From NCBI GenBank assembly GCA_017962765.1, contig JAGCUP010000123.1, forward strand, positions 1 through 33,254: 33,254 bases of DNA, given 5' to 3'. Both the position numbers and the translations under genes were made by a program. The stretch comes from Muribaculaceae bacterium. Its GTDB lineage: Bacteria; Bacteroidota; Bacteroidia; Bacteroidales; Muribaculaceae. This document shows, one piece after another, positions 8,514-15,030 of the stretch (position 1 is its first letter; every line of letters begins with the position of its first letter). The notes below the pieces were generated by a model. It ran no database searches. It worked only from the letters and a program-made list of their open reading frames with translations, and was not told the origin of the DNA.

Positions 8514-8517
8514 TTAT

Positions 8518-9183
8518 ATGTCACGACTTGGCGATTTATACAAGGCAATGGAAATATTGCGGAAAGAAGGCCTCTCGCTGAATAAGGATTTGGAGAGGCA
8601 GGTAGAGGAACTTGAGGAGAATATCATCAAGGATGAGATTCTGCCGGCATTGAGCAGTGACATTGCGCCGCGTCTTGAACCCATCAAGCGTGACCTCGTG
8701 CTCGTGGTGGAGTATCACCCGGGAGAACCTATCAGTGTGGCACTTTCGCGCAAGGCTAAGATTAGCGAGATTATTGATGCCAAGACGCTTACACCTCGCA
8801 ACAGCACACCGATAACAAGCGATGAACGTCCAATAGTCGAGGCTCACGAGCCAACCAAGCACGTGACCAATGTAACCAAAGGGCTGCGCGTGACATTTCC
8901 AGACGGAACGGTCATTTGGCACCGTCAAGCCATCGACACAATGATAGAAACGTTGCGCAAGATAGGCTTGCACCTCATTCCGCAAGTGGGTCTCATGCAC
9001 GGTGGTTATAACCTCGTTGGAAAGAAGAAACGCCCAGTTGAACCAGGTCGCACATGGCAACACGAATGTGACGGCTGGTTCGTCTATTCCAACATCAGTA
9101 ACAAGCAGAAAATCGAAGACCTCAAAGAAATCTCAAAGTTCTACCGCCTCAACCTGAAAATCGAAGAAGGCAAACCACAATAG
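8518..9183 (+). CDS. Conserved protein of unknown function, last gene of the defence operon
   Basis: 221 residues. The N-terminal 65 residues are helical and charged (ILRKEGLSLNKDLERQVEELEENI). A middle beta-rich part (68-90) carries VLVVEYHPGEPISVALSRK. The C-terminal 95 residues hold a distinctive block, GLRVTFPDGTVIWHRQAIDT, followed by GLHLIPQVGLMHGGYNLVGKKKRP, W-QHECDGWFVYSN and SNKQKIEDLKEISK. The C-terminal block reads like a protein I associate with restriction-modification loci in Bacteroidetes, but I cannot name a domain. It starts 4 bp after the small membrane protein and composition returns to about 50% GC. It is followed by a non-coding stretch and then by convergent core genes, so it probably ends the operon. 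It could be a DNA-binding or regulatory partner; no catalytic motif is visible. Confidence 0.7.
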   Translation: MSRLGDLYKAMEILRKEGLSLNKDLERQVEELEENIIKDEILPALSSDIAPRLEPIKRDLVLVVEYHPGEPISVALSRKAKISEIIDAKTLTPRNSTPITSDERPIVEAHEPTKHVTNVTKGLRVTFPDGTVIWHRQAIDTMIETLRKIGLHLIPQVGLMHGGYNLVGKKKRPVEPGRTWQHECDGWFVYSNISNKQKIEDLKEISKFYRLNLKIEEGKPQ

Positions 9184-9272
9184 TTTGTGCTATAGACTGT
9201 TTGCTCTTTCTAAACATTGTTCTTCTGTACGAAAAGTGGAGTATGGCTGTAACTGGCCGCTGGGGTAGGTGG

Positions 9273-9345
9273 TTACAGTCTGTTGAGGATGTCGGAAAGG
9301 ACGGTAATGGTGAAGTTGTCGCCGCAGGTGTGTCGGAAAGAACGC
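9273..9345 (-). pseudogene. Short relic resembling the C-terminus of a HAD-family gene
   Basis: On the minus strand the frame ending in TAA at 9273-9275 reads H-TC-GDNFTITVLSDILNRL. The end of the HAD gene at 11592-12302 reads H-PQ-GDRFTIARLSEVLDII, also closing in TAA. Nine of the last 19 residues agree, with no gap. Upstream of these codons the frame no longer resembles a HAD protein. It may be what is left of a paralogue or of a partial duplication around the dockerin gene. Otherwise 9184-9377 holds nothing recognised. Confidence 0.35.
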
Positions 9346-9377
9346 TTTTCTGTAAAATGATTCAGAAACGCCAAAAT

Positions 9378-9416
9378 AAGTGCCCCCGGGAGGGTTTGTG
9401 GCTCTCGGGGGCACTT
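9378..9416 (-). terminator. Hairpin terminator between the defence operon and the dockerin gene
   Basis: Arms 9378-9392 (AAGTGCCCCCGGGAG) and 9402-9416 (CTCTCGGGGGCACTT) pair over 15 bp with a single wobble and a 9-base loop. It lies 22 bp past the stop of the minus-strand gene 9439-11571. The minus-strand sequence after it reads ATTTTGG, only a weak U-tract. It may also stop read-through from the + strand defence operon. Confidence 0.8.
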
Positions 9417-9438
9417 GTTGTATTGGTTGTGGGGTGGG

Positions 9439-11571
9439 TTATTCTTCGTTTTCGGTGCCAAGGAGGATGTTGTAGAGTGCGGTGACGTCGGAGCCGTTGA
9501 CGATGCCGTCGGCGTTGACGTCGGGCTCGCCAGCTACCGTAGCGTTGTCGAGCAGCACGTTGTAGAGTGCGGTTACGTCGGCACCGCTGACTACGCCGTC
9601 ACCGTTCACGTCGCCTTTGAGCGCTGGAGCATCCTTCACGAGCTTGATAGAGAAGTTGTAAAGCAGCAACCATCCGTGCCCGGCCTCGCTGGTGCAGTGG
9701 AAGCCGAAGTAGTAAACGCCGGTCTCCTCGGGAACGATGGAGTCGTTGCTATACGTTTCGGTGATGGGGGTATTGAGAATCATGTGGTCGAAAATCTTAG
9801 CATATTCCTCGGTCTTTAAGCCTTGTCCGTAGGCCACATCCATGTAGTCGACATCGTTCGACACGGCCGTGTTGGCGTCAAACTGTATCTTATAAGTCGC
9901 TCCACGCTTGAGGTTGAGTGGCGGTGAGAGCAGCCAGTCATCGGCATCGAGCGTGCGTGAATTGTAGAACGAGGCACGATTGCTCGAATAGCCTTTCTCC
10001 CATTTCCACACCACGCCGTCGTGGTTGTTGTCGAGCACGGTGAGCAGGTTGAAGCTGTTCGCCGTGTTGAAGTTGTTGGTGTAAGGCACGTCGAGAGCAG
10101 GCCCGATAACCGCCTTGTTCGATTCGGCCGCGCCGCCAACCACGCCGTGGTGAACAGCCTCAACCCTGTGATGATAAGGCGCAAGAGTGGTTGGCTCGAA
10201 GGGCTCGGAGAACCTGGGGGCATCCAAGTTCTCGCCCACCAGGATGTTGTCGGGCAAGCGGTACACGTTGTAGGTCAAGCCAGCGGGGTCGAGGTCCAAG
10301 CCGTTGATGCCTGTGGTGGGAGGAGTCCAGGAGACAGTCGATTTCATGGTGTTGTAGCGATAGTCGAACATCACATTGGTGGGGGCGTTAGGAGTCTCGG
10401 CACCCACATAGGCCTTCACCTTGGCCGTCGGACTGTTGCCGGCCTCGTTAGAGACCACAACGGCAAACACCACATTTCCTACCGGTGAGGTCACCTCGAC
10501 CGCGACATCGGCGCCGGCCTCGACCTCGCCAGTGGCGATTTCCTCGTCGTTGGCGGTTATGACATAATTGAGTGAGCCGCTCAGAGGTTCGCCCTCGTAG
10601 GTCGTTGTGGGAGCGGTGAACGAGATGGTGCCTGTGGTGGAAGAGCCCTCGAAGTTGGCCGCAAGATTAGTCACTGCGGCGGGTGCTTCGTCGGCCGCCT
10701 CAGGTTCCTTGACAACCAAATTGACCAGCCAAGCGTTGTCGGGGGTCTGCATCAGTTGCGTGGCCGAAACCGAACCGATGTTAGGGTTAATCTCATAGAT
10801 GTAGCCTTTTTGGTTGGTGAGCACCACGGCCCAATAGAACTTGCCGGTGCGCTCGTCGTAAGTCATTGTGCTGGGGTTGTTCGAAATGTTGTCGATGCCC
10901 AGGTCGCCCATGGTGAACACCTCAATCTCGTTGCTGCTGCCCGCATTCGCGGTGCTGATGGCATATAGCCAGCCGTCCATGCCCACGCCATAGAGCAGGC
11001 CCTGGTCGTTGAAGGCTATCGCCGCCATGGGGATTGACGCCGTGCCCAGGATGGTGCGGGAAGGGACATCGTTTGTAAAGTCAATCTCGGCCAACTTGCG
11101 GTTGAGCACTTGCCAGCTCATGTTGAAATTGTAGAAAATGCCATAGTTCTTGCCGGTGACCGGGTTGTGGGCCATGCCGCAGCTCGAAATGTAGTTGCGG
11201 TCCATGTCGCCGAGCGTCACGGCACGCGTGCGTGCCCATGTTTCCATGTCGTATTCCACATGATAGAGCATGTAGGAATTGGTCTGGTCAAAATCGTCCC
11301 AAACCGTCTTGAAATGGATGCCTTTCATCAGTCCATCTTCGTAGATGGCTCCGCCCAATGGGGCTTGGTAGACGTCTTGGCCCTCGGTGAGCTTTGTGAG
11401 CGTCGCACTGGCAAGGTCAAATTCATAGATGCCTTCCTTGTGGTTGTTGTCGGTCCAAGAGTCGGCTTTGACAACACCGCAGAAAAACTTAGGGGAATAC
11501 TCCCTGGCCTGAGCCATTAAACAACTGACGGTCAACGCCAGCAGGAAAAGAATAGGTTTAGTCGCTTTCAT
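9439..11571 (-). CDS. Secreted multidomain protein: beta-propeller-like N-terminus, FN3 pair, jelly-roll domain, dockerin tail
   Basis: 710 residues with a clear signal peptide (MKATKPILFLLALTVSCLMAQA, likely cut near residue 22). Residues about 25-290 are repeated beta-strand units with GIYEFD, LAEIDF, WLYAI, YIYEINP blocks, like a beta-propeller. Residues about 295-490 look like two fibronectin type III domains (P-A-AVTNL..., PNAPTNV...). Residues about 495-645 resemble a cleaved-adhesin/MAM-type jelly roll, with WLLSPPLNLKRGATYKIQFD. Residues 653-710 are a two-repeat type I dockerin-like tail with calcium loops DVNGDGVVSGAD and DVNADGIVNGSD. No catalytic domain is recognised, so binding or adhesion at the cell surface is the likeliest role. 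It starts 20 bp after the stop of the HAD gene on the same strand, so it may be read from the same transcript or from a promoter inside that gene. Confidence 0.8.
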   Translation of the reverse strand: MKATKPILFLLALTVSCLMAQAREYSPKFFCGVVKADSWTDNNHKEGIYEFDLASATLTKLTEGQDVYQAPLGGAIYEDGLMKGIHFKTVWDDFDQTNSYMLYHVEYDMETWARTRAVTLGDMDRNYISSCGMAHNPVTGKNYGIFYNFNMSWQVLNRKLAEIDFTNDVPSRTILGTASIPMAAIAFNDQGLLYGVGMDGWLYAISTANAGSSNEIEVFTMGDLGIDNISNNPSTMTYDERTGKFYWAVVLTNQKGYIYEINPNIGSVSATQLMQTPDNAWLVNLVVKEPEAADEAPAAVTNLAANFEGSSTTGTISFTAPTTTYEGEPLSGSLNYVITANDEEIATGEVEAGADVAVEVTSPVGNVVFAVVVSNEAGNSPTAKVKAYVGAETPNAPTNVMFDYRYNTMKSTVSWTPPTTGINGLDLDPAGLTYNVYRLPDNILVGENLDAPRFSEPFEPTTLAPYHHRVEAVHHGVVGGAAESNKAVIGPALDVPYTNNFNTANSFNLLTVLDNNHDGVVWKWEKGYSSNRASFYNSRTLDADDWLLSPPLNLKRGATYKIQFDANTAVSNDVDYMDVAYGQGLKTEEYAKIFDHMILNTPITETYSNDSIVPEETGVYYFGFHCTSEAGHGWLLLYNFSIKLVKDAPALKGDVNGDGVVSGADVTALYNVLLDNATVAGEPDVNADGIVNGSDVTALYNILLGTENEE

Positions 11572-11591
11572 AAATCTTTGAAATATGGGGG

Positions 11592-12302
11592 TTAGATGAT
11601 GTCAAGTACTTCTGAGAGGCGGGCGATGGTGAAGCGGTCGCCCTGCGGGTGATGCTGGGTGTCTTCATCGGCTGTCCACCCTTTGCCTTTGAGCCAGATG
11701 GCGGTGCAGCCCAGCGAGAGGGCCGGCACGATGTCTTTTTTGAGGCTGTCGCCCACCACGAGCACCTCGCTGGCGGGCAGCTCCAGGGCATCGACACCGA
11801 GGCGGAACAGGGTGGGGTTGGGTTTGCGCACACCCACCACGGCACTCTCGATGACTCCCTTGAAATAGCGGCGCACGTCATAGGCACGCAACACGCTGTC
11901 GACGTTGCCATAGAAGTTGCTCACCAGCATCATGGGATAGCTTGTGCTCAGCATCTCGAGCACGGGACGCGCCTACTCGATGCAGGTGCGAGCGGCATCG
12001 TCACAGCGCCGTGCCAGCGCATCGGCGAGTTGTGGCAATGGTTGTCCCAGTTCGTGTCCATGCTCTTCGAGCCCCATCAGCTCGATGGTCATTTTCTTGC
12101 GGAGCAAGGTATGGAAATCGTCCTGCGGTTCAATGTGGCGCACGCGCGCCAGTTCGCGCTCCGCATAGACGTAAGCGTCGCGGAAGGTGTCTTTGTCGAT
12201 GGGCACGCGCTCGGCGCAATAAGCGCCCCAAATCACCTCGCTCCAGTGCACGCCGCGGCTGTCGATGGTGCCGCCGTAGTCAAAAATTATGCCGTGGGTC
12301 AT
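11592..12302 (-). pseudogene. HAD-superfamily hydrolase interrupted by an in-frame amber codon
   Basis: One continuous 237-codon frame except for TAG at codon 110 (bases 11973-11975). All four HAD motifs are present: D8-YGGTID (motif I; the second Asp of the DxD pair is Gly), S128 in MLVSN (II), K160 in RKPNP (III) and G184-DSLKKD190 (IV). Codon 110 falls in a helix after RTCIE and before ARPVLEML, where a CAG (Gln) would be normal, so a single C-to-T change explains it. TAG is an ordinary stop elsewhere in the window (9181-9183), so recoding is not expected. It could be a recent mutation, a strain polymorphism or a base-call error; a GTG at codon 114 could restart the C-terminal part. In the operon it follows the CDP-alcohol phosphatidyltransferase after 116 bp and would be the phosphatase that removes a phosphate from that enzyme's product. 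Confidence 0.8.
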
Positions 12303-12440
12303 TAGGTTTTAGTCTTTAGTTTTTAGTCTATTCTCCTTACTCCGTAGAATAGAAAAATTGTTTTTATTGTTTTCGTTGTCTGACAACATCTCACGGCTCA
12401 TCGCTCTTTGCTCATCGCTCATCGCTCATTGCTCACAAGC
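12303..12440. repeat. Degenerate short-repeat block between CDP-alcohol phosphatidyltransferase and HAD genes
   Basis: Reading the minus strand, the block runs GAGCAATGAGCGATGAGC and similar units (12380-12440), then a spacer, then CTAAAAACTAAAGACTAAAAC (12303-12328) right up to the HAD start. The same two families occur in the same order at 680-750 on the + strand. The last codons of the phosphatidyltransferase (SNER-stop) are already inside the GAGCNATGAGC part. No promoter is obvious in it. Confidence 0.7.
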
Positions 12441-13384
12441 TCAGAGCTGAGGATGCGGCAGGCGCGCTCGTGGCGCAGCACCATGTAAAGGAGCATGAGG
12501 TTGAGCACCACCAGCTCAAAGGCAAAGTAGAGCCAGGGCATCTGGAAGATGACGCTCAGGAACATGGCGATGATGCGGGTGTTGAACGACAGCATGTTGG
12601 TATATTTCATCAGCGGGAAGCTCAGCTTGCGGAAGTGGTCGCGGAACGACTGCGGGGGCATTTCCTCACCGTAGCGCTTGCGCAAGTCGCGGCGCAGGCG
12701 CTGCATGGCGGGCGTCATCACCTCTTGGTTGGCGGTGTAGTTGCGATAGACCTTCATCGTGAGGCGTTTGAGCCAGCTGGCGTTTGCCTTTTCGGCCTCA
12801 TATTGCGCATCGAGTTGCTCGGTGCTGTCGAGCTCGCTGCCTTCCTTGCCTTTGAGAAAATAGAGGTGGAACTGGCGGTAATAGTCGGCCATCGCAGCTT
12901 GCTTGGCATGGCACACGCCGGCGGCCACGGCCATCACCCATATCACCCAGGGGTGCTGGGCGAAGAAGTCGCCACACAGCTTGTCGCCGAAGTGAAGCTC
13001 GCGGAAGACGAGCGCGAAATAAATGGCGAAGAACCAGAAGTCGCCGCTCACACCGTCGAGGATGCGTCCCAGGCGGCTGTATTGCTTGGTGAGGCGCGCC
13101 AACTGTCCGTCGGCGCTGTCGAAGGAGTTGGCCCAGATGATGAGGAAAATTCCCACATAGTTGAGCCAGAGCCAGGGCTGCTTGCCCCAATAGAGGAGTA
13201 TGCCGCCGGCCACGCCCAGGAAGATGGAGGCGATGGTGATGGCGTTGGGCGTGACACCCAGTTTAGCCGCGAGTTTGGCCCACGCGAAACCCAGCGGGCG
13301 GTAGAAGAAGAGGTCGATATGCTCCTCGGTGTCGCTCGACTTGAGCGAGGCGCGGTATTCTTCCCTTAGTTTCTTGAGATTCAT
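12419..13384 (-). CDS. CDP-alcohol phosphatidyltransferase family membrane enzyme
   Basis: 321 residues from the ATG at 13384, 5 bp after the ATP-grasp gene stop; the frame is open 32 codons farther upstream but only inside that gene, so 13384 is taken. The enzyme would transfer a phospho-alcohol from a CDP-linked donor, or phosphatidyl from CDP-diacylglycerol, at the membrane. The family motif starts D89-SAD92-GQLAR97, then G106-RILD110-GVSGD115. The usual last spacing is D-x3-D; here it is D-x4-D, which is unusual. Several hydrophobic segments flank the motif (about 48-66, 74-88, 115-130, 275-315), and a cytoplasmic stretch of about 90 residues (about 180-260) is longer than in PgsA-type enzymes. 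It sits with a nucleotidyltransferase and an ATP-grasp enzyme, suggesting a special head group. It might be an inositol- or other polyol-phosphate lipid synthase; the substrate is not shown. Confidence 0.8.
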   Translation of the reverse strand: MNLKKLREEYRASLKSSDTEEHIDLFFYRPLGFAWAKLAAKLGVTPNAITIASIFLGVAGGILLYWGKQPWLWLNYVGIFLIIWANSFDSADGQLARLTKQYSRLGRILDGVSGDFWFFAIYFALVFRELHFGDKLCGDFFAQHPWVIWVMAVAAGVCHAKQAAMADYYRQFHLYFLKGKEGSELDSTEQLDAQYEAEKANASWLKRLTMKVYRNYTANQEVMTPAMQRLRRDLRKRYGEEMPPQSFRDHFRKLSFPLMKYTNMLSFNTRIIAMFLSVIFQMPWLYFAFELVVLNLMLLYMVLRHERACRILSSELVSNER

Positions 13385-13389
13385 CGGGG

Positions 13390-14265
13390 TCAGCCTTTCT
13401 TGTTGTTCTTGATGATTTGCAGGATGTGCTTGGCGATGTGGGGAGCGGCCTCGTTGCGGCATGGCGCGAAGCTGGGCCAATCGTTGAAGTCGATGATTTT
13501 CACATCGCCGTCACGTCCCACGATGCAGTCGCCGCCGTAGATTTCGACGTTGAGCTCTTGGGCAGCGCGGTTGCACATGTCCTTGAGGCCCTGCTCGTCG
13601 AAGGGCAGGCCCTGCGAACGCCCGTTGATGGCCTCGTGGCCATACTTCGAGTGTCCCTCGTCGAAGGGATAGAACCAGAAGAAGTAGTTGGTGTCCTTCA
13701 CGCCGTAGAACTTGACGAGGTCGCCCACCAGGTGGATGTTGATGACGGCGCGCTTGATGCCGCGCAGGAAGTATTCCTGGAGCACCTCCTGGGCCTCCTC
13801 GGCATGGCGCACGTAGGAGACGTCCTCCTTGTGCATGGCGTGGAAGTCGCCGCGCTTAATCCAGCAGTTCTTGAAGCCCGCCTTCTCGAGCATGGGCTTG
13901 ATGACCTCGTTGGTGTTGACGATGATGCTCTCGGGGTAAGGGATGCCGTTGCCCAGCAGGATGCGCGTCATGCGCTCTCGCGTGCAGTTCTCGATGCCAT
14001 ATCCCGAGTTGATGACGAGCCTTCCCTCGTCCTCAAGGCGTTGCAGGTTCTTGATAGACTGGTGCTCGCGGCACATGCTCAGAATGATGCCCTCGTCGAG
14101 CTTGCCGCCGGTGGCGTTGAATTGCTCTTCGCTGTAGGTGTTGACGATGCATCCGCGCTTGCGCAGCTGGTTGGCGGTCTCGTTGAAGATAGCGGCGTCG
14201 TTGCCAATGTGGTTGGGCGAATAGGCTCCGGCCCTCATGATGCCGGCAATGATGATTTCAGCCAT
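13390..14265 (-). CDS. ATP-grasp fold ligase/kinase, substrate unknown
   Basis: 291 residues. The N-terminus (MAEIIIAGIMRAGAYSPNHIGNDAAIF) looks like a pre-ATP-grasp nucleotide-fold domain. W135-IKRGDFHAM gives the ATP-binding lysine region, and GGDCIVGRDGDVKIID259-FN261-D262-WPSFAPCR carries the D-x-N metal ligands that end an ATP-grasp core. Enzymes of this fold join a carboxylate to an amine, thiol or similar with ATP, or phosphorylate (inositol-phosphate kinases also use this fold). The gene lies 12 bp after the nucleotidyltransferase and 5 bp before the CDP-alcohol phosphatidyltransferase, so all three work together. It may modify the head group or phosphorylate the polyol before CTP activation; that order is inference. 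I do not recognise a named family. Confidence 0.7.
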   Translation of the reverse strand: MAEIIIAGIMRAGAYSPNHIGNDAAIFNETANQLRKRGCIVNTYSEEQFNATGGKLDEGIILSMCREHQSIKNLQRLEDEGRLVINSGYGIENCTRERMTRILLGNGIPYPESIIVNTNEVIKPMLEKAGFKNCWIKRGDFHAMHKEDVSYVRHAEEAQEVLQEYFLRGIKRAVINIHLVGDLVKFYGVKDTNYFFWFYPFDEGHSKYGHEAINGRSQGLPFDEQGLKDMCNRAAQELNVEIYGGDCIVGRDGDVKIIDFNDWPSFAPCRNEAAPHIAKHILQIIKNNKKG

Positions 14266-14277
14266 GAGTTAGTCGTT

Positions 14278-14997
14278 TTATAGAGTGTTTTTATTTTCTT
14301 GTAGGAATTGTTGGGCGGTGGCGATGTCGCCGGCGTGGTCCACATCGACAATCTTGTCAATGGGGAATGCCTTGAGCGAGAAACCGGCCGCGACGAGCGC
14401 GCGCTGGAAGTTGCGCATGCGGCTCACGCCCCGCGCAATGCAGTCGTCGAGCAGCGGGAAGGCCTTGTCGGTCATGGCGTACACGCCGCCGCTCACGTAG
14501 CGTGCCCGCCCCTCGTCGTTCCTGTCGAGGAACGCGGTGATGCGGTCGTCATCGTCGGTGGCCACCCACAGCGGCTTTTCGTCATCGACCCAGTGGGTGA
14601 CGGCCCACAGCCCGTCGTGCTCGGCGTCGGCCTCGAAGGCCTCGACGTAGCGGGCGAAGTCGTCCTCGCGGAAGATGGTATCAACCGTGGTGAGGCAGAA
14701 TTTCCCCGCCGGCATCACGCGGCTCAGCTCCCACAGGCTGTGCATGGAGCTGGGCGTGGTCTTCACCACGAGGCGCAGCTGGGGCACTTCGTGCTGCAGC
14801 TCACGCAGGTAGTCCTGCACCTGCGTCATGAACTCGTTGGTGATGACGGTGATGCACTCGGCGTTGTGGCGCGCGAAGATGCGGATGAGGCGCCCTATCA
14901 TGGGCTCCCCGTCGAGGCGCACGAGGGGCTTAGGCAGGCTGATGCCCTCCTGGGCCAGTCGCGAGCCCTCGCCGGCGGCAATTATCGCATAGTTCAT
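14278..14997 (-). CDS. Sugar/polyol-phosphate nucleotidyltransferase (NTP-transferase, MobA-like)
   Basis: 239 residues with the N-terminal nucleotide-binding signature AIIAAGEGSRLAQEG (G9, G11, R13) and the LPK23PL lysine typical of NTP-transferases. Further blocks are LDGEPMIGRLI, TTVDTIF (the D that binds metal and sugar phosphate), and GGVYAM, which is the family's later substrate loop. It would join CTP (or another NTP) and a phospho-sugar or phospho-polyol to make the activated donor. It starts 33 bp after pdxA and stops 12 bp before the ATP-grasp gene. Together with the CDP-alcohol phosphatidyltransferase it matches the logic of the archaeal inositol-phosphate cytidylyltransferase/DIPP synthase pair, which is fused there and split here. 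The exact substrate is unknown. Confidence 0.75.
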   Translation of the reverse strand: MNYAIIAAGEGSRLAQEGISLPKPLVRLDGEPMIGRLIRIFARHNAECITVITNEFMTQVQDYLRELQHEVPQLRLVVKTTPSSMHSLWELSRVMPAGKFCLTTVDTIFREDDFARYVEAFEADAEHDGLWAVTHWVDDEKPLWVATDDDDRITAFLDRNDEGRARYVSGGVYAMTDKAFPLLDDCIARGVSRMRNFQRALVAAGFSLKAFPIDKIVDVDHAGDIATAQQFLQENKNTL

Positions 14998-15030
14998 CGT
15001 GATAGTGCTTTACTGTTGATACACTTTCCG

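Noticed and set aside
9273..11651. Attachment-site duplication (attL/attR) around the dockerin gene
   Set aside because: The two HAD-end segments match only at protein level with scattered DNA differences, and no integrase is present.
11973..11975. TAG recoding as an explanation of the HAD interruption
   Set aside because: TAG ends an ordinary gene at 9181-9183, and no general excess of in-frame TAG is seen in other genes.
13385..13480. Upstream extension of the CDP-alcohol phosphatidyltransferase
   Set aside because: The extra 32 codons lie inside the ATP-grasp gene and encode a non-family, Gln/Arg-rich peptide; the ATG at 13384 gives the normal start.
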